A stretch of 64,000 bases of DNA from Streptomyces sp. NBC_01460 (GCF_036227405.1 NZ_CP109473.1:7564001-7628000), one strand, 5' to 3'. Positions 26,401-38,482 are shown, numbered from the stretch's first letter. Made by a program: numbers and translations. Notes: generated from the letters alone by a model not told the origin.

Positions 26401-28898
26401 AGGCGTGGCGCGTCGAGGTGCACAACCTGTACGGACCCACCGAGACGACCATCGACGCGACCGCCCACCACCACCGGCGCGGTGACGCGGGGAGCTCCGT
26501 GGGGGAGGGGAGCGTGCCGCTCGGCCGCCCTGTCGACAACACCCGCGCCTACGTCCTGGACGCCGGTCTCCGGCCGGTCCCGGCCGGCGTCACCGGTGAG
26601 CTGCACATCGCGGGGGACGGACTCGCGCGCGGCTACCTCGGACGCCCCGGCCTGACCGCCGGGAGGTTCGTCGCCGATCCGTTCGGGCCCCCGGGAAGCC
26701 GCATGTACCGCACGGGCGACCTCGTGCGACGGGACGCCGACGGCCTGCTCACCTACGTCTCCCGCGCCGACGACCAGGTCAAGCTCCACGGCTTCCGCAT
26801 CGAACTCGGCGAGATAGAGGCGGCGCTGACCGCGCTCGACGGCATCGCCGCCGCCTGCGCCCTCGTCCGCGAGGACCGTCCGGGCGAGCGGCGCCTGGTC
26901 GCCTACACCGTCCCCGGCCCGCGGGGCGGAGCCCCGGCGCCCGACGACGGCGAGATACGGGCCCGCCTGGCGTCGGCGCTGCCGCCGTACATGGTGCCCG
27001 CCGTCCTCGTCCCCCTCGACGCGCTGCCGCTGACGCCGAACGGCAAGACCGACCGGCGCGCCCTGCCCGTCCCGGAGCGCCCTGCCGCCGGCCGGCCGGG
27101 CGGGGAGCCGCGCACCGCGCAGGAACGCGTCGTACGCGACGTGTTCGCCTCGGTCCTGCGCGCCCCCGCCGTACGCACCGACGACGACTTCTTCGCCCTC
27201 GGCGGCGACAGCATCCTCTCCATCCAGCTGGTCAGCCGGGTCCGCGAGGCCGGCCTCGGCATCACCCCGCGCGACGTCTTCGTCCACCGCACGCCCGAGG
27301 CCATCGCGGCCGCCGCCACCGCGCTCGACCGGGCAGCCGCCCCGCCGGCGGGTCAGGGCACGGGGGAGATGCCGCCGACCCCCATCGCCGCCTGGTTCCT
27401 GGAGCGGCCCGGTGCCACGGACGGCTACAACCAGTCCGGGGTGCTGCGCACACCCGCGGGGGCCGACGAGGGCTCGCTCGTCGCCGCGCTCCAACTCCTC
27501 ATCGACCACCACGACATGCTCCGGCTGCGGGTCACCCGCCCGGTGGAGGGCGGCCCCGTCCTCGAAGCCCTGCCGCCCGGCACCGTGCCGGCCCGCGACC
27601 ACTTCACCAGGATCGACGTCTCCGGTCTCGGTGCCGACGCCGTCCGCGCCGCGGTCACCGAGGCCGGCGAGGAGTCGCGCAGGCGGCTGCGCCCCGCACA
27701 GGGGGATGTCGTCGAGGCCGTCTGGTGCGACGCGGGCCCCCACACCCGCGGGCGGCTGCTGCTGGTCGTGCACCACCTGGCCGTCGACGCGGTCTCCTGG
27801 CGTGTCCTCGCCGCCGATCTGGCCGTCGCCTGGCGTGCGGTCACCGGTCCGGCGGTGTCCGGCGGGGGCGTCCCCGCCACGGCGCCGGCCCTGTCCGCCG
27901 TCACCACGTCCTACCGGGACTGGGCACTGCTCCTGTCCGCGCAGGCGCGGGAAGCCGGCCGTGAGGCGGAACTCCCGCTGTGGGAGGCGGTGTCGAGGAC
28001 CCCGGACCCGCAGCTGGGCTACCGGCTGCTCGACCCCCACCTGGACACCGCGGACCGGACGCGCACCCTGACCACGCACCTGCCCGCCGACCTGACGGAG
28101 CCGTTGCTCACCAGCGTCCCCGCCGCCTTCCACGCCGGGGTGGACGACGTCCTGCTCACGGCCCTCGCGCTCGCGGTCTGCTCCTGGCGCGCGGAACGCG
28201 CCGCCGTGCTCGGCGGATCCCAGCCGGGCACCACCGGCGTGCTCCTCGACCTGGAGGGCCACGGCCGCGAGCAGATCGCGGACCACATCGACCTGACCCG
28301 CACGGTCGGCTGGTTCACCAGCCTGTACCCCGTACGGATCGACCCCGGGCCCGTCGACGCGCGCGATCCCCGTCCCTTCGGCCCCGCGCTGGTCGAGCGC
28401 GCCCTCAAGCGCGTCAAGGAGCAGCTGCGGGCCGTCCCCGACCACGGTGTCGGCTACGGGATGCTGCGGCACCTCAACCCCGCCACCCGGCCCCGGCTGG
28501 CCGGCGCGCCGCAACCCCAGATCGGCTTCAACTACCTGGGCCGGTACGCGGCTTCACCGGAAGGTGAGGGCGCGGACTGGGACGTGGTGCTCGACGGCGG
28601 CGGGCCGCGCAGCCAGGACCCGGACATGCCCGTCCACCACGTGCTCGACATCAACGCGCACACCGAGGACCTCCCGGACGGACCACGCCTGGTGACCCGC
28701 TGGACCTGGCCCAGCGACCTCCTCAAGGAGGAGGACATGGAGGCGCTGTCCGACGCCTTCACCCGGGCCCTCGGCGCCCTCGCCGAACACACCGGACGAC
28801 CCGGCGCGGGTGGCTGGACACCGTCCGACCTTCCCCTGGTCTCACTCGACCAGACCCAGATCGACCGACTTCAGACCATGTGGGGTGGACGCAAGTGA
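14424..28898 (+). CDS. Non-ribosomal peptide synthetase, four modules: C-A-T-C-A-T-C-A-T-C-A-T-E
   Basis: About 4824 aa. C1 is EntF-like ([19 protein letters not shown] 150-156). Later C motifs are at 1229, 2316 and 3377. TSGSTG motifs of A1-A4 start at 655, 1738, 2807 and 3863. Carrier serines are Ser1040, Ser2133, Ser3194 and Ser4263; the last sits in LGGDS, as is usual before an epimerase. E carries [10 protein letters not shown] (4450-4459). Pocket residues read by hand are DAFFAGVTFK (A1), DAWQLGLIDK (A2), DAFFCGVTFK (A3) and DAWQLGLIDK (A4), the tenth position (K) being assumed. A1 and A3 are closest to Ile/Val codes, A2 and A4 to Gln. ATG at 14424 is chosen over the longer frame because the LTAAQQG domain follows it closely. 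The GTGA end overlaps the next NRPS gene. Confidence 0.96.
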   Translation: MQENHSPSSNADPEELLALTAAQQGVWYGQLVDPDSPKYNIGECFEIHGDLDEGLFAAALGRAVTLCDSLNLEFVTAGESVRQRVVHRSGAGQADRLRLVDVSGAADPAAEAERYMTDDMATVDRLDAPHHHFALLRLGHRLRYWYLRYHHVAVDGMGGAVFARTVADLYARAVRGEDLAAAELPVTPLSDLIADEAAYDGSARHEADRAYWTGKFADLATGRPADAEGARTDADARGGTSLIPRRTDAPAPEDLTSADTRLHSGETLPVTVLDGLRRLATAGRTSWTAVLVSAVAAYVGRVTGTQDVSVGLASNGRHGGLRHVVGMTANILPIRLTITPDTTVGALVRAVADEMRGALRHRRFSREQLARELHMADGAARLTDVVVNIMGYDYDLDFDGSPARSRVLSIGPVDDVSFFLSERSEGTGPLIGFDTNAELYRPEDVGLHQRAIVSFLTALSGASADLPLHDLPFLDDGEAETLLRQGRGAALPARSVASSLPEVFGAWARRTPDAPAVVDGAVTLTYREVARAAQDLAGALAGWGIGAEDGVGVLVGRSAAVVPATLGPVAAGAAYVPMDAAWPHERLARVAEIAHVRALVVDEAAAGQPWVAQTASTVPVIVVDALGGIVRGAPPRPGQPPHAVLADQLAYVMFTSGSTGLPKGVGVTHADVLALAADTTWADGVSDVVLLHSAHVFDASTFEIWVPLLNGGRVVVAPGGVLEARTVEEMTGRHGVTALFLTTALFNLVAETDPSAFSGLRLVAAGGEAASTTLMQRVAAASPATGVLHVYGPTETTTFATRHPVAAGTAGVPPIGRALDGMRLYVLDGALGLVPPGVVGELYVAGHGVARGYQGRAASTAARFVADPYDTSGGRMYRTGDLVRWTAGGDIEYVGRVDGQVKLRGFRIEPAEIENVLLTDEAVRAACVLVREDIPGDRRLVAYVVPAPGTRPDGAALARRVGNALPAYMVPSVFVPLDALPLNTNGKIDRRALPAPRASVTAGRSPRTAYEEVLAGLFADVLGVDAVGIDDSFFSLGGHSLLATRLTGRIRAALDAELTLRTLFDHPTVASLATVLDTAAPARPALTPQERPEAVPLSFAQQRLWFLNRTEGSGDTYTVPLVLELDGPLDTEALRGALADVVARHESLRTVFSEHDGVARQVVLDADAAGTLVPLAVEPAPSGQETAAWAEATVRRLAAAPFDLSGDTAVRARLLRLGPTRHVLVLVLHHVVADGWSLAPLSRDLGAAYRARHEGRATPDWPPLPVQYADYALWQRRLLGDDGDPDGLAARQLTFWREALRGAPGLLDLPLDRPRPAVPSHRGDTVPFELPLPAHEALVRLARAVGCTPFMVLQAALAVTLGAHGAGSDIPLGTAVAGRTDDALEELVGFFVNTVVLRTDLSGDPTFRELLGRVKESGIAALSHGDLPFERIVEALNPERSADHHPLFQTMLVLQSQERTALDLPGITVHDRSRHTGVSKFDLTFSLTEVTGPGAPAEPAAGTAAPGHAAPAGSGSDGAPAGLGGYLEYATDLFDAATARALCGRFAHLLTQAVTDPDRPIGDLDPLVPGERARLLGQGRGAERIHPAPTAPEAVRQWASRTPHAIAVRDAHTRLTYAELDTRADALAQLLRERGAGREERVALAVPPSVDTVVAMLAVLRAGAAYLPVDPRYPAARILHMLEDARPVLLLTTTDVRRDMPACDIPWLALDDPSVRPAHRAPAPGTPHPADPAYVIYTSGSTGRPKGVVVEHAALAGHMAWMARHLGITPEDRVLARTSTSFDASVWELWLPLMNGAEVCVLPADANQEPPALVSWMSRYGVTIAQFVPSHLALVLAEAAQAAPLPALRAVLCGGEPLPRSLADDVAGLWRTEVHNLYGPTEATIDATAHRAGGHGDAGTPSETVPIGRPVDTMRAYVLDERLRPVPPGVTGELYLSGPHLARGYLERRGLTAARFVADPFDATGARMYRTGDLVRANRDGLLDYVARADDQVKLRGFRIELGEVEAALLAGPGVTAACAMIREDVPGRPRLVCYAVAGDPAPRAADLRDGLAEALPHYMVPGAVVVLDDLPLLPNGKVDRRALPDPGQDTGIPAARSGSTFQEDLLAGVFADVLDRPHVGPHDSFFDLGGHSLLAMRVVSRVRAVLGAETGVRTLFEHPTVAGLARVLDTRRGARPPVLPAVRRPERLPLSFAQQRLWFLNRLEGPSSAYNIPLVLELEGVPDVDALRAALRDVVERHEALRTLFPEQDGVPYQSVLPADAATPPLPLVTTAPADLEARVLAAVCEPFDVVTDPPLRASLLRSAPGHHVLVLVLHHIAGDGWSLAPLARDLGEAYRARTEGVEPSWAELGVQYADYTLWQHTALGDGAEPESALRQQLDHWHTALAGLPGLIDLPLDRPRPVTTDPRGAVHTFEVPPSLHSRLLVLARESGSSLFMVLQAAVATLLHRHGAGDDIPLGSPVAGRSDEALEDLVGFFVNTLVLRTDLSGNPSFRELLVRVREFDLSAYGHQDVPFERLVESLNPVRARNHHPLFQTMLVLQNQETARADLPGLTVEDRLVHNGLSKFDLTFAFTEERAGDGLTAGIEYATALFDRTTVETLAARLVRLLEQVADDPGLPLAGYDVMTPDERNRVRHWGTGRALSAGSASATLPALFAAQALRAPRAVAVSGDGTTLTYAELDRLSAELAGALAGLGVGPEAGVGVLLGRSPAVVTVSLGAVRAAGAYVPLDARWPGERLEQVAGAASVRVLVVDEEALATPWVTETARRTPVVTVDRTGRILRGAPARPGVPAAVPGAGALAYVMSTSGSTGLPKGVGVTHADVVALASDSAWDDGAADAVLMHSAYVFDASTFEIWAPLLRGGRIVVAPDGVLEARVLGDAVHEHGVTAVFMTTALFNVIAETDPGAFAGLRLVCAGGELASPDAMQRVAGTAPGVRVLHVYGPTETTTFATRYDVTPGLPPGPPPIGRALDGMRLYVLDGSLGPVPPGVVGELYLAGRGVARGYTGLPGLTATRFVADPYDPEGGRMYRTGDLVRWTGDGQIAYVSRADGQVKLRGYRIEPGEIESVLACLDGVADSFVVVREDIPGDRRLVAYVVPGPGASPDPGELARAVGRSLPAYMVPSAFVTLDALPLTVNGKVDRRALPAPGHHAPDQGRTARTAREEILCAVFADVLGLDGAGVDDDFFSLGGHSLLATRLAARIRTALAVEVQVKAVFEHPTPAALAAALDGAEEARRPLERTPVRPEPLPLSFAQQRLWFLGRLEGPGATYNVPLLLRLDGPLDVDALESALADVVDRHESLRTVFPDTDGVARQLVLGAEEADLDLTPYDTEPARLDEILAAEVAHPFDVSTELPVRARLVRTGAESHVLVLVLHHIAGDGWSLAPLARDLGEAYRARTEGVEPSWTELGVQYADYTLWQRALLGDENDPSSQAARQLDFWRTALAGAPDLLALPYDRPRPAVTAYRGDAFTFPVDADTHRALTDLTRARGCSLFMVLQAALSVLLSRHGAGDDIPLGTAVAGRTDEALDDLVGFFVNTLVLRTDLTGDPTFGEVVDRVREFDLAAYAHQDVPFERLVDALGPVRAQDHHPLFQTMLVLQNQADATVDLPGLAVTEQHVHTGISKFDLTFTFTETRDATGRPAGLDAVLEFSTDLFEPATARTLAARLTRLLASLAADPGQRVHAAEVLDADERQSLDRAAHGPVRPLTARTAPEAFRAQCARTPGARAVRDGTDGLTFAELDVLSDDLAHHLHGRGIGEGDLVALALEGTADQVVAMLAVAKAGAAYLPVDLEYPAARIAYMLDDARPALLLTHGTARAARLAPSVPCLPLDERAAWSTGGTPPAAAAPDPRDAAYVIYTSGSTGRPKGVVVTHASLTNHMAWMADHLGLTDDDRVLARTSPSFDASVWETWLPLLHGGATCPVPPAVNHDPAGLLARMRDAGVTLVQFVPPHLSLVLTETRADEAPATLRAVLCGGEPLPRSLAERVGEAWRVEVHNLYGPTETTIDATAHHHRRGDAGSSVGEGSVPLGRPVDNTRAYVLDAGLRPVPAGVTGELHIAGDGLARGYLGRPGLTAGRFVADPFGPPGSRMYRTGDLVRRDADGLLTYVSRADDQVKLHGFRIELGEIEAALTALDGIAAACALVREDRPGERRLVAYTVPGPRGGAPAPDDGEIRARLASALPPYMVPAVLVPLDALPLTPNGKTDRRALPVPERPAAGRPGGEPRTAQERVVRDVFASVLRAPAVRTDDDFFALGGDSILSIQLVSRVREAGLGITPRDVFVHRTPEAIAAAATALDRAAAPPAGQGTGEMPPTPIAAWFLERPGATDGYNQSGVLRTPAGADEGSLVAALQLLIDHHDMLRLRVTRPVEGGPVLEALPPGTVPARDHFTRIDVSGLGADAVRAAVTEAGEESRRRLRPAQGDVVEAVWCDAGPHTRGRLLLVVHHLAVDAVSWRVLAADLAVAWRAVTGPAVSGGGVPATAPALSAVTTSYRDWALLLSAQAREAGREAELPLWEAVSRTPDPQLGYRLLDPHLDTADRTRTLTTHLPADLTEPLLTSVPAAFHAGVDDVLLTALALAVCSWRAERAAVLGGSQPGTTGVLLDLEGHGREQIADHIDLTRTVGWFTSLYPVRIDPGPVDARDPRPFGPALVERALKRVKEQLRAVPDHGVGYGMLRHLNPATRPRLAGAPQPQIGFNYLGRYAASPEGEGADWDVVLDGGGPRSQDPDMPVHHVLDINAHTEDLPDGPRLVTRWTWPSDLLKEEDMEALSDAFTRALGALAEHTGRPGAGGWTPSDLPLVSLDQTQIDRLQTMWGGRK

Positions 28899-31800
28899 CA
28901 GGCTTCCAACTGGAGGACGTACTGCCGCTGACGCCGTTGCAGTCAGGCATGCTCTTCCACGCGCTGTACGACTCCCGGGCCGTGGACGTCTACACCGCGC
29001 AGTTCGTCTTCGACATCGAGGGGTCCGTCGAGGTCCCCGCACTGGAGGCAGCCGTCGCCGGGCTGCTGCGGAGGCACGCCAACCTGCGGGTCGGCTTCCT
29101 CCACGAGGGCCTGGACGAGCCCGTGCAGGCCGTCGCCGCGCGGGTCCCGGTGCCGCTGGAGGAGCTGGATCTGAGCGGTGCGGACGGCACGGTACCCCCG
29201 GAGGAGCGGCTCACCGCGTTCCTCGCCGCCGACCGCACCCGCCGCTTCGACCTCACCGCTCCGCCGCTGATGCGGTTCACCCTGGTGCGCACCGCGCCGC
29301 TGCGTCACCGGCTGGTCATGACGAGCCATCACATCCTGCTCGACGGCTGGTCGATGCCCTTGCTCGTGCGGGAGCTGTTCGAGCTGTACGCACACCACGG
29401 CGACGACAGCACCCTGCCGCGCGTCGCCCCGTACCGCACCTACCTCGCCTGGCTGGCGCAGCAGGACCGGGACGCCGCTCTGGACGCCTGGCGCACCGCC
29501 CTGGCGGGGATCGAGGCGCCGACCCGGCTCACCGGGCACGGCGGCCCCCACGTGCCCGACTCCGGTGAGCTGCCCGGAACCCTCGTCCTCACCCTGGACG
29601 CGGCCACGACACACAGGCTGCGCGAGACGGCCCGCGCCCACCGCCTGACCCTCAACACCCTGGTCCAGGGTGCCTGGGGGCTGCTCCTCTCCCATCTCAC
29701 CGGGCGCGCCGACGTCGTGTTCGGGACGACCGTGTCCGGCCGGCCGCCCGAGATCCCCGGCGTCGAGTCGATGGTCGGCCTGTTCATCAACACGGTGCCC
29801 GTGCGGGTCCGCCCGGAGCCCGGAGACACCCTGTCCGCACTCCTGACCCGGCTCCAGGGGGAGCAGGGGCAGCTCCTCGGCAGCCAGCACGTGGGCCTGA
29901 CCGAGATACGCGGTGTCACCGGGCTGGACGAACTCTTCGACACACTGGTCGTGTTCGAGAACTACCCGCTGGACGCCGAGGCCCTGCGCACCGCGCAGCA
30001 GGGGCTGCCGGGGCTCTCCGTCACGGGGTTCAGCGGCACGGACGCCGCCCACTACCCGCTCACCCTCACCGTGGCCCCGGGCGACACCCTCAGGATCACC
30101 TTCGGCTACCGGGCCGCGGTCCTCGGCCGCGACGAGGTGACCCGTACCGCCACCCGCCTGCAGGCTCTGCTGACAGCGATGGCGGAAGGGCTCGACCGCG
30201 GGGCCGACGCCTTCCCCGTCCTCCTGGACGGTGAGCGTGACACCCTGATCGCCCAGGGCGTCGGCGCCGAACTCGCCCGCCGCACCGACGACGTGAGCGT
30301 TCCGGACGCCGTCGCCCGGCGTGCCGCCCGCCACCCGGACCAGGTGGCGGTGACCGGCGCGGGCGAACACGTGACATATCGTCAACTCAACGACCTTTCC
30401 GATGAGCTGTCCCGGGCTCTGACCGGTCTGGGAGTCGGCGCGGAGGACGGCGTCGGCATCCTCATGGGACGCTCGGCAGCGCAGGTCACCACCTCGCTGG
30501 CCGTCCTGCGCGCCGGCGCCGCCTATGTGCCGCTCGACCCGAACTGGCCCGTCGAACGGCTCGCCCGCGTCACCGAGGCGATTGCCCCGCGCGCCCTGAT
30601 CGTCGACGAGTCGACCGGCGCACACCCCTGGGTGCGGCAACTCGGCCCCGAGGTGGCGGTGGTGTGCGTCGACGCCGCCGGGCGGATCCGGAAGGGCGGT
30701 CCCGACGCTCCCGGAGCCCTCACCCCCGTCACGGGCGGCGACCGGCTCGCGTACGTGATGTTCACGTCCGGCTCCACCGGCCTGCCCAAGGGCGTGGGCG
30801 TCAGCCACGCCGACATCACCGCGCTCGCGGCCGACCGCACCTGGGACGGCGGCGCCGTCGACGCCGTCCTGCTGCACTCGGCGTACGTCTTCGACGCCTC
30901 CACCTTCGAGATCTGGGCCCCCCTCCTCAACGGCGGCCGCGTGGTCGTCGCCCCCGAGGGCACCCTCCAGCCGGCCGTGCTCCGCGACCTCGTGGACCGG
31001 CACGGTGTGACGGGGGCGTTCCTGACGACGGCCCTGTTCAACGTCTTCGCCGACACCGACCCGGGCGCCCTCGGCCTGCTGCGCCTGGCCGCCACCGGAG
31101 GCGAGGCCGCCGCGCCCGGCGTCCTCCAGCGTCTCGCCGCCGACCACCCGGACACCGCGTTCCTGCACGTCTACGGTCCGACGGAGGCCACCACCTTCGC
31201 CACCCGTCGCCGTGTCCTGCCCGACGACACCCCAGGTGGCGTGCCCTCCATCGGGCGGCCGCTCGACGGCGTGCGCGCCTACGTCCTGGACGGATCCATG
31301 CGGCCGGTGCCGTCCGGGGCCGAGGGCGAGCTGTACGTGGCGGGCCCCGGCGTGGCCCGCGGCTACCTGGGACGCCCGGGCCTCACCGCGACCCGCTTCG
31401 TGGCCGACCCGTTCGCGGGCGACGGGGCACGCATGTACCGCACCGGAGACCTCGTGCGCCGGAGCGCCGACGGCAGCCTGTACTACGTGGCCAGGGCCGA
31501 CCAGCAGATCAAGCTGCGCGGCCACCGCATCGAACCCGCCGAGATCGAGGCGGTGCTCCGCGCCGAGCCGTCCGTGCGGACCGCCTGTGTGCTGGTCCGG
31601 GAGGACCTGCCCGGTGAGCGCACCCTCACCGCCTACGTCGTCCCCGCCCCCGGGCACACTCCCGACCCCGAGCTGCTCGCCGCCCATGTGGGCCGCCACC
31701 TGCCCGCCTACATGGTGCCGGCCGCCGTACAGCCGCTCGACGCGCTGCCGCTCACCCCCAACGGGAAGCTCGACCGGGCGGCCCTCCCCGCGCCCGCCAC

Positions 31801-34800
31801 CGCACCCTCGGCCGCCCTGCACCGGCTGCCGCGCGACGCGTACGAGGAGATCCTCGCCGGGCTGTTCGCGGAGGTGCTCGGGGTGGCCCGCGTCGGTGTC
31901 GACGACAGCTTCTTCGCACTCGGCGGCCACTCCCTCACCGCCACCCGGCTGGCAGGCCGGGTCCGCGCGGCCCTGGGCACCGAGACAGAGATCCGCACCC
32001 TCTTCGAGAACCCCACGGTCGCGGCACTCGCCGTCGCCCTCGCGAACACGGAGCGGGCCGCTCGTCCCGCGCTCGTCCCGCAGGAACGCCCTGCCGCGCT
32101 CCCCCTGTCCTACGCCCAGCAGCGGCTCTGGTTCCTCCACCGGCTGGAGGGCCCGTCCGCCACGTACAACATCCCCTTCGTCGTGCGCCTGGACGGGCCG
32201 CTCGACCCGGAGGCCCTGCGTACGGCGCTCCGCGACGTCGTCGTACGGCACGCGGCCCTGCGCACCGTCTTCCCCGAGCACGACGGCGGTCCGGTCCAGC
32301 ACATCACCGGTCCGGACGACGTCGACCTCCCGCTCACCGTCGAATCCGTCCGCGAGGACCGGCTCTCCGACCGGATCGCGGAGGCCGCGACCGCGCCCCT
32401 CGACATCGAGCACCGCCTCCCGGTCGAAGCGACCCTGCTGCGCCTGGCCGACGACGCGCACGTCCTGGTCCTCGTCGTCCACCACATCGCCGCCGACGGC
32501 TCGTCCTTGGCGCCCCTCGCCCACGACCTCGGCGTCGCCTACGGCGCCCGCCTCCGCGCCGAGGACCCCGTGTGGGCCGGACGGCCCGTCGACTACGCCG
32601 ACCACACCCTCTGGCAGCGCCGCCTGCTCGGCGACGAACAGGACCCGGAGAGCATGGTGGCACGCCAGCTCGCCCACTGGAGGAAGGCGCTGGACGGGCT
32701 GCCGCAGATGGTCGACCTGCCGTGGGACCGGCAGCGCCCGGCCGTTCCCCGGCACCTCGGCGCCACCCATGACGTCGCCCTCGACGGCGACACCGCCCGT
32801 CAGATCGCCGCCCTCGCCCGTGACCGGGGCTGCAGCGTCTTCATGGTGCTCCAGGCCGCCCTGTCCCTCCTGCTCTCCCGCCACGGCGCGGGCGACGACA
32901 TCCCCCTGGGCACGGCCGTCGCCGGACGCACCGACGAAGCCGCCTCGGACATCGTCGGACTCTTCGTGAACACGCTCGTGCTCCGCACGGACCTGTCCGG
33001 CGACCCGACCTTCCTCGAACTCCTCGACCGGGTGAAGGAGTTCGACCTCTCCGCGTACGCCCACCAGGACGTGCCCTTCGAGCGCCTGGTGGAACTGCTC
33101 AACCCTCCGCGTTCGCAGAACCACCATCCGCTCTTCCAGACGATGCTCGTCCTCCAGAACCACACCCCGGCCGCCCCCCTGGACCTCCCCGGACTCACCG
33201 CCCGCGGCGTGCCGCTCGACCCCGGGGTCAGCAAGTTCGACCTGTCGTTCACCTTCACCGAGACGTACGACGAGGGCGGCGCGCCCACCGGCATGAGAGC
33301 CGCCGTCGACTACGCGACGGAACTCTTCGACCCGGCCACGGTCCACGCCCTCGCCGACCGGCTCGTCCTGCTCCTCACCGAGGTCACGGCCGACCCCGGA
33401 CGCCCGCTGCGCGCCTACGACGTCCTCACCGCCGGCGAGCGCACCCTCCTCACCGACCGGGGCACCGGACCCGCCGGCGACCTGCCCGGTGCGACCGTCC
33501 CCGCTCTCTTCGAGGCGTGGGCGCGGCGTACCCCGGACGCCCCCGCGGTCCGCGACGCCGCCACGACGCTCACCTACGCCGAACTCGACGCCCGCGCCGA
33601 CCTCCTCGCCCACCACCTCACGGCGATGGGCATCGGCCCCGAGGACCGGGTGGCCGTCGCCCTGCCCCGCACGCACGACCTGGTCGTGACCCTCCTCGGC
33701 GTCCTCAAGGCCGGGGCGGCGTACGTGCCGCTCGACCCCGACTACCCGGCCCGGCGCCTGTCCTACATGCTCGACGACGCCCGGCCACGCCTGCTGCTCA
33801 CGACGCCCGCCGTCCACCGCCGCCTGCCGGTGTCCCAGGTGCCCCACCTGCACGTCGGAGACCTGGGAGCCGTCCCGGCGGCCCCACGGGCCCACCCCGC
33901 CCCCGCACTCCGCCCGGCGAACCCGGCGTACGTCATCTACACGTCCGGCTCCACCGGCCGCCCCAAGGGCGTCGTGGTCACCCACCAGGGCGTCGGCGCC
34001 ATGGTCAGGACCCAGACCGAGCGGCTGCGCGTCGCCCCCGGCAGCCGGGTCCTGCACATGGCCTCCGTCAGCTTCGACGCCGCGTTCTGGGAGCTGTGCA
34101 TGGGGCTCCTCTCGGGAGCCTGCCTGGAGATCGACGAACGGGACGCCCTGCTGCCCGGCCCCGCCCTCGCGGCCCTGGTCCAGGAACGGGGCATCACGCA
34201 CCTCACCCTGCCGCCCGCCGTCCTCACGGTGATGCCGCCGGACTCCCTGCCCGCCGGGACGACGATGGTCCTCGCCGGTGAGGCGTGCCCGCCCGCCCTC
34301 GTGCGCGACTGGGCGGGGGACCGGTTCCTGGTCAACGCCTACGGCCCGACGGAGACCACCGTCTGCGCCACCATGAGCGGCTTCCAGCACGAGGGCGGGC
34401 AGCCCGCCCCCGACCGCACCGTGCCCATCGGGGTCCCCGTCGACGGCACCCGGGTCCACGTCCTGGACCACCGGCTCGCGCCCGTGCCGCCCGGTGTCGT
34501 CGGCGAACTGTACGTGTCCGGCGCGGGGGTGGCCCGCGGCTACCACGGCCGGGCGGCCCTGACCGCGTCCCGCTTCGTCGCCGACCCCTTCGACCGCACG
34601 GGCGGCCGCATGTACCGCACCGGTGATCTGGTGCGGTGGACCGCCGACGGGGAACTCCTCTACGTCTCCCGCGTCGACGACCAGGTCAAGCTCCGCGGTT
34701 TCCGCATCGAACTCGGGGAGATCGAGGCCGCGCTGACCGCCCTGCCCGGCGTCGCGGCGGCCTGTGCCGTCGTCCGCGAGGACAGGCCCGGCGACCGCCG

Positions 34801-36472
34801 GCTCGTGGCGTACACCGTGGCCGCGGCCGGCGCGGCCGGCCCGTCCGAGACGGAGGCGCGCTCCCACCTCGCCACGCTTCTCCCCGACCACATGGTCCCC
34901 GCCGTCTGCGTGCGTCTCGACGCCCTGCCCCTCACGCCCAACGGCAAGACGGACCGGCGCGCCCTCCCCGCGCCCGACCACGTCGCACCGCCCGGAGGGC
35001 GCCCGCCCCGCACCGCGCGCGAGCGCGCCCTGTGCGAGGTATTCGCCACGACGCTCGGCGTGCCCGAGGTCGGCGTCACGGACGACTTCTTCGCCCTCGG
35101 CGGCCACTCGCTGCTCGCCGTCACCCTGGCCCGGCGCATCGACGAACGCTGCGGCCGGCGCCTCAGCCTCCGGGCCCTCTTCGCGGCACCGACCGTCGAG
35201 GGCGTCGACCGCCTCCTTGCGCGCGCCGCCGGGGAGGAGGACCCGGCCCACGACGCCGCGCCCGACCTGGCGGCCGAGGTCCGGCTGCCCGCGGACATCA
35301 CGAGTACGGGCCGTCCGGGCGCCGGACCGGAGGTCCCGCCTGCCCGCAGAGCCCTCCGACCCGGCGCCCGGCCCTTCCTGACCGGCGCTTCGGGCTTCCT
35401 CGGCGCCTTCCTCCTGCGCGACCTCATCGAGACCACCGACGGCCCCGTCGACTGCCTCGTACGGGCCGGGGACGAGCGCCGCGCGGCCCACCGGCTGCGG
35501 GCCAACCTGGAGCACTACGGCCTCTGGCGCCCCCGGTACGCAGAGCTGATCCACCCCGTCCCGGGCGACCTCGCCGCCCCGGGTCTGGGGCTGTCACCCG
35601 AGACCCGGGCCGCCCTGGTCCGCCGCCTCGGCCCCGTCCTGCACAACGGCGCGCACGTCAACTTCGCCGCCGGGTACGGCGATCTGCGCGCCCCCAACGT
35701 GGCCGGCACGGAGGAACTGCTGCGCCTGCTCGCCGACTCCGCCTCACCCGGGATGCACCACGTCTCGACCACCGGCGTCTACGCCCCGGTGGGCGGCACG
35801 GGCGACGCCACCATCACCGAGGAGACCCCGACGGGCCCGCCGTCCGGTCTGCCGGACGGCTACGCGCAGAGCAAGTGGGTCGCCGAGGGGCTGGTCGGCC
35901 TGGCCCGCGAACGCGGCCTGCCCGTGACCGTCCACCGCCCCGGCCGCATCAGCGGCGACACCGTCACCGGTGCCTGCCAGGACCGCGACCTGCTGTGGCA
36001 GCTCATCAAGGGGTGCCTCCAGGCGGGAGCCGTGCCGGACCTGCCGTACGGGTCGACGGACTGGGTGCCCGTGGACCACGTCAGCGCGGCGGTCGTCGCA
36101 CTGGCCCTGACCGGGCGGGACGGCGCGGCGACCTACCACCTCACCAACCCGGACGCGCCCGGGCTGGAACGCGTCTTCGAAGTGGCGCGCCGTCTCGGGC
36201 ACGACCTGCGGACGGTTCCCGCGTCGCAGTGGCAGGCCCTCGTCGCGGGACAGCACGACAACGCGGCGCAGCTGTTCCTCGGCGACGAGGGGCGGACCCG
36301 GCGCGACACGCAGGACCGCCGCCGCTTCGACTCCCACCGGACGGCCGCCGCCGCGGCTGCCCTGGGAGCCCATCTGCCACCGATCACCGACGACGTCCTG
36401 ACCCGCTATCTGACGTACTTCCACGGGACGGGCTTCCTGCCGGCCCCGCGTGGGGCACGGGCGGTGCGGTAG
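28895..36472 (+). CDS. Non-ribosomal peptide synthetase, two modules with terminal reductase: C-A-T-C-A-T-R
   Basis: About 2525 aa. C5 begins [20 protein letters not shown], the form seen after epimerases, with HHILLDGWS at 145. A5 core is at 624, T5 Ser1013, C6 HHIAADGSS at 1196, A6 core at 1683, T6 Ser2072. Pocket residues read as DAFFAGVTFK (A5, Ile/Val-like) and DAWTVAAVCK (A6, close to Phe codes). The C-terminal thioester reductase has the NADPH motif TGASGFLG (2163-2170), an STTG segment and YxxxK (Tyr2323, Lys2327). There is no thioesterase, so release is predicted to give an aldehyde or, after a second reduction, an alcohol. GTG at 28895 overlaps the previous stop. It ends 31 bp from the converging cobalt transporter operon. 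Confidence 0.96.
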   Translation: MTGFQLEDVLPLTPLQSGMLFHALYDSRAVDVYTAQFVFDIEGSVEVPALEAAVAGLLRRHANLRVGFLHEGLDEPVQAVAARVPVPLEELDLSGADGTVPPEERLTAFLAADRTRRFDLTAPPLMRFTLVRTAPLRHRLVMTSHHILLDGWSMPLLVRELFELYAHHGDDSTLPRVAPYRTYLAWLAQQDRDAALDAWRTALAGIEAPTRLTGHGGPHVPDSGELPGTLVLTLDAATTHRLRETARAHRLTLNTLVQGAWGLLLSHLTGRADVVFGTTVSGRPPEIPGVESMVGLFINTVPVRVRPEPGDTLSALLTRLQGEQGQLLGSQHVGLTEIRGVTGLDELFDTLVVFENYPLDAEALRTAQQGLPGLSVTGFSGTDAAHYPLTLTVAPGDTLRITFGYRAAVLGRDEVTRTATRLQALLTAMAEGLDRGADAFPVLLDGERDTLIAQGVGAELARRTDDVSVPDAVARRAARHPDQVAVTGAGEHVTYRQLNDLSDELSRALTGLGVGAEDGVGILMGRSAAQVTTSLAVLRAGAAYVPLDPNWPVERLARVTEAIAPRALIVDESTGAHPWVRQLGPEVAVVCVDAAGRIRKGGPDAPGALTPVTGGDRLAYVMFTSGSTGLPKGVGVSHADITALAADRTWDGGAVDAVLLHSAYVFDASTFEIWAPLLNGGRVVVAPEGTLQPAVLRDLVDRHGVTGAFLTTALFNVFADTDPGALGLLRLAATGGEAAAPGVLQRLAADHPDTAFLHVYGPTEATTFATRRRVLPDDTPGGVPSIGRPLDGVRAYVLDGSMRPVPSGAEGELYVAGPGVARGYLGRPGLTATRFVADPFAGDGARMYRTGDLVRRSADGSLYYVARADQQIKLRGHRIEPAEIEAVLRAEPSVRTACVLVREDLPGERTLTAYVVPAPGHTPDPELLAAHVGRHLPAYMVPAAVQPLDALPLTPNGKLDRAALPAPATAPSAALHRLPRDAYEEILAGLFAEVLGVARVGVDDSFFALGGHSLTATRLAGRVRAALGTETEIRTLFENPTVAALAVALANTERAARPALVPQERPAALPLSYAQQRLWFLHRLEGPSATYNIPFVVRLDGPLDPEALRTALRDVVVRHAALRTVFPEHDGGPVQHITGPDDVDLPLTVESVREDRLSDRIAEAATAPLDIEHRLPVEATLLRLADDAHVLVLVVHHIAADGSSLAPLAHDLGVAYGARLRAEDPVWAGRPVDYADHTLWQRRLLGDEQDPESMVARQLAHWRKALDGLPQMVDLPWDRQRPAVPRHLGATHDVALDGDTARQIAALARDRGCSVFMVLQAALSLLLSRHGAGDDIPLGTAVAGRTDEAASDIVGLFVNTLVLRTDLSGDPTFLELLDRVKEFDLSAYAHQDVPFERLVELLNPPRSQNHHPLFQTMLVLQNHTPAAPLDLPGLTARGVPLDPGVSKFDLSFTFTETYDEGGAPTGMRAAVDYATELFDPATVHALADRLVLLLTEVTADPGRPLRAYDVLTAGERTLLTDRGTGPAGDLPGATVPALFEAWARRTPDAPAVRDAATTLTYAELDARADLLAHHLTAMGIGPEDRVAVALPRTHDLVVTLLGVLKAGAAYVPLDPDYPARRLSYMLDDARPRLLLTTPAVHRRLPVSQVPHLHVGDLGAVPAAPRAHPAPALRPANPAYVIYTSGSTGRPKGVVVTHQGVGAMVRTQTERLRVAPGSRVLHMASVSFDAAFWELCMGLLSGACLEIDERDALLPGPALAALVQERGITHLTLPPAVLTVMPPDSLPAGTTMVLAGEACPPALVRDWAGDRFLVNAYGPTETTVCATMSGFQHEGGQPAPDRTVPIGVPVDGTRVHVLDHRLAPVPPGVVGELYVSGAGVARGYHGRAALTASRFVADPFDRTGGRMYRTGDLVRWTADGELLYVSRVDDQVKLRGFRIELGEIEAALTALPGVAAACAVVREDRPGDRRLVAYTVAAAGAAGPSETEARSHLATLLPDHMVPAVCVRLDALPLTPNGKTDRRALPAPDHVAPPGGRPPRTARERALCEVFATTLGVPEVGVTDDFFALGGHSLLAVTLARRIDERCGRRLSLRALFAAPTVEGVDRLLARAAGEEDPAHDAAPDLAAEVRLPADITSTGRPGAGPEVPPARRALRPGARPFLTGASGFLGAFLLRDLIETTDGPVDCLVRAGDERRAAHRLRANLEHYGLWRPRYAELIHPVPGDLAAPGLGLSPETRAALVRRLGPVLHNGAHVNFAAGYGDLRAPNVAGTEELLRLLADSASPGMHHVSTTGVYAPVGGTGDATITEETPTGPPSGLPDGYAQSKWVAEGLVGLARERGLPVTVHRPGRISGDTVTGACQDRDLLWQLIKGCLQAGAVPDLPYGSTDWVPVDHVSAAVVALALTGRDGAATYHLTNPDAPGLERVFEVARRLGHDLRTVPASQWQALVAGQHDNAAQLFLGDEGRTRRDTQDRRRFDSHRTAAAAAALGAHLPPITDDVLTRYLTYFHGTGFLPAPRGARAVR

Positions 36473-36503
36473 CCCCGTGCGCCGTGCGGAGCCGGCCGCG
36501 CCG

Positions 36504-37370
36504 TCAGGACTCCGACGGGGTCCTGACGGCGACGGCCGGCGGGACGAAGTCCGCCGCGAGCTGCTCCGGCGTGCGGGGGCCCGCCGTCGTCGCGTCCAAC
36601 AAGCCGTGGGCGCGCAGCAGTTGGGTCGTCGCGATGCCCCACGGCAGCCGAAGTCCGGCCTCCCGCAGGAGATCCGTGCGGGCCAGCGTCTCGGGCGCCG
36701 GCCCGGCCCGGACGCCGGCCGGGGTGAGAAGCGCGACGTCGTCGGCCCACCGCAGGGCGAGGTCCACGTCGTGGGTGGCCATCACGACGGTGGTGCCCCC
36801 TGCGCGCAGGGTGCCGAGGGTGGTGAGCAGCCGTTCCTGTCCGTCCGGATCGAGCCCGGCGGTCGGCTCGTCGAGGATCAGCACCCGGGGCCGCATCGCG
36901 ACCGCGCCGGCGATGGCGGTCCGCTTGCGCTGCCCGTAGGAGAGGAGATGGGTCGGCCGGTCGGCCAGGGCGGCGATGTCCAGCGCGGCGAGCGCCTCGT
37001 CCACCCGGGCCCGCACCTCCGCGTCGGGCAGGCCGAGATTCAGCGGCCCGAACGACACGTCCTGGGAGACGGACGCGGCGAACAACTGGTCGTCAGGGTC
37101 CTGCACCACCAGTTGGACCGTCGTGCGCAGCCCGGTCAGTCCCTTGCGGTCGTACGTGACCGGCCGGTCCTCGACGGTCAACTGCCCCGCCTTCGGGCGC
37201 AGTCCACCGCTGAGGAGCCGCATCAGCGTGGTCTTGCCACTGCCGTTCCTGCCGAGCAGGGCGAGCGCACGCCCCTCACGCGCCTCGAAGTCCAGGCCAC
37301 TGAGGACGGCGGGACCGTCCTCGTACGCGAAGGACGCGCCCCGCAGGGCGAGCAGCACGGAATCGCTCAT
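36504..37370 (-). CDS. cbiO: Cobalt ECF transporter ATPase CbiO
   Basis: A 288-aa ABC ATPase with Walker A GRNGSGKTT, signature LSYGQRKR (the Tyr-for-Gly form common in CbiO), Walker B VLILDEPTAGLD and switch His in MATHDVDLA. It powers the CbiMNQO energy-coupling-factor importer at the membrane. Its ATG overlaps the cbiQ stop (ATGA). It is the last gene of a leftward cbiM-N-Q-O operon under a cobalamin riboswitch, which supports cobalt rather than nickel. Confidence 0.93.
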   Translation of the reverse strand: MSDSVLLALRGASFAYEDGPAVLSGLDFEAREGRALALLGRNGSGKTTLMRLLSGGLRPKAGQLTVEDRPVTYDRKGLTGLRTTVQLVVQDPDDQLFAASVSQDVSFGPLNLGLPDAEVRARVDEALAALDIAALADRPTHLLSYGQRKRTAIAGAVAMRPRVLILDEPTAGLDPDGQERLLTTLGTLRAGGTTVVMATHDVDLALRWADDVALLTPAGVRAGPAPETLARTDLLREAGLRLPWGIATTQLLRAHGLLDATTAGPRTPEQLAADFVPPAVAVRTPSES

Positions 37371-38116
37371 GACAGAGGCCTTTCCAGAGCGAAGGTCAGG
37401 GCGGCGAGTGCTGCGAGCAGCACCACGCTCGCGGCTGTGAACCGGGCGGAGACACGGGCCTCGGGAACGAGGACGCGCAAGGTGCCGTCGTAGCCGCGCC
37501 CGGCCAGCCCCGACTGGAGCCGCGCAGCACGGTCGAAGGCCCGGATGAAGGCGGTGGCCCCCAGCCCGGCCAGGGAACGCCAGGCGGCCGCCCGGGTGGT
37601 GTGGCCGAGCCGGGCGGCCTGGGCCTCCCGGATCCGGCGCATCGAGTCGAGGAGCAGGAAGCTCATGCGGTAGGTCACCAGGGCGACGTCCACGACTGCC
37701 GCGGGCACCCCCGCCCCGACCAGGCGGGGCAGCAGGTCGGACATCGGCGTGGTGAACGCGAACAACAGGACACCGAGTGACGCGGCCGAGGTGCGCAACA
37801 GCAGCTCCCCGGCGCGGACCGGCCCTCCGTCGGCCAGGCCGACGAGCCCCTCCGGCCCGCCGACCTGCACGAGGAGCGTCGCCGCCCCGGTGACACAGAA
37901 GCCCAGCGGCACCCGGTACGCCCGCCACAGATGACGGGCGGACACGCCGGCCGGGCCCAGGAGCACGGAGACCGCGGTGACGAGGACCAGGACGGCACCG
38001 GGCCACGGCGGCAGCGAGATCGCCAGCACCGTCAGTCCCAGCCCGAGCACGGCCTTGTCGACGGGATGGCGGCGGCGCCAGCGACTGCTGTGCGCCGCCG
38101 CGTCGATCGGCAGCAT
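37367..38116 (-). CDS. cbiQ: Cobalt ECF transporter transmembrane component CbiQ
   Basis: A 249-aa T-component with about five membrane helices and the cytoplasmic coupling helices characteristic of CbiQ: RRIREAQAARLG and a second segment ending RLQSGLAGRGYDG. These contact the ATPase grooves. It begins 6 bp after the cbiN stop and overlaps cbiO. Length and order match standard CbiMNQO importers. Confidence 0.92.
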   Translation of the reverse strand: MLPIDAAAHSSRWRRRHPVDKAVLGLGLTVLAISLPPWPGAVLVLVTAVSVLLGPAGVSARHLWRAYRVPLGFCVTGAATLLVQVGGPEGLVGLADGGPVRAGELLLRTSAASLGVLLFAFTTPMSDLLPRLVGAGVPAAVVDVALVTYRMSFLLLDSMRRIREAQAARLGHTTRAAAWRSLAGLGATAFIRAFDRAARLQSGLAGRGYDGTLRVLVPEARVSARFTAASVVLLAALAALTFALERPLS

Positions 38117-38122
38117 GTGGGC

Positions 38123-38482
38123 TCAGGTCCTCCGGGCCGCGGACTCCCTGGCACGGCCTCCACCGTCCTGCGGTGCCCCCGCGCGCAGCTCGCCCTGACG
38201 GCGCCCGCGCCGCAGACCGAAGTAGTACGCGAGGACCCCCGCGCCGAGCGCCGCCTGGAGGGCGAACAGCGCCGACTCGATCTCACCGGAGGGCGGTTCG
38301 TACAGCGGGGAGAACCAGGGTTCGTAGCCGGGATCGATCTCCGTGATCGCCGTCTCCGCCTGCGCGTCGGCGCCGGCGAACGGCTCCTTCTCGTCGTCCC
38401 CGAGCCCCAGGGCCAGCGGCAGGACGGCCAGCGCGGCCACGACGAGCAGCAGAAGGGCGTTGATCTTCGTGTTCTTGTTCAT
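38123..38482 (-). CDS. cbiN: Cobalt transporter accessory subunit CbiN
   Basis: A 119-aa protein with two membrane helices (ALLLLVVAALAVLPLALGLG and ALFALQAALGAGVLAYYFGLRRGR) around an acidic external loop containing DPGYEPWFSPLYEPPSGEIESALFA, diagnostic for CbiN. CbiN stimulates metal loading by CbiM. The C-terminal tail (about 25 residues) is longer and more basic than usual. Its start codon shares one base with the cbiM stop. Confidence 0.93.
   Translation of the reverse strand: MNKNTKINALLLLVVAALAVLPLALGLGDDEKEPFAGADAQAETAITEIDPGYEPWFSPLYEPPSGEIESALFALQAALGAGVLAYYFGLRRGRRQGELRAGAPQDGGGRARESAARRT

Noticed and set aside
14688..35554. Three giant minus-strand open frames (14688-21773, 21801-28514, 28943-35554) opposite the NRPS genes
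   Set aside because: They are antisense shadows of GC3-rich NRPS coding sequence. Their translations show no domains, and the plus-strand frames carry continuous C, A, T, E and R motifs.
36473..36503. Terminator between the NRPS end and cbiO
   Set aside because: The 31-bp gap has no convincing inverted repeat.
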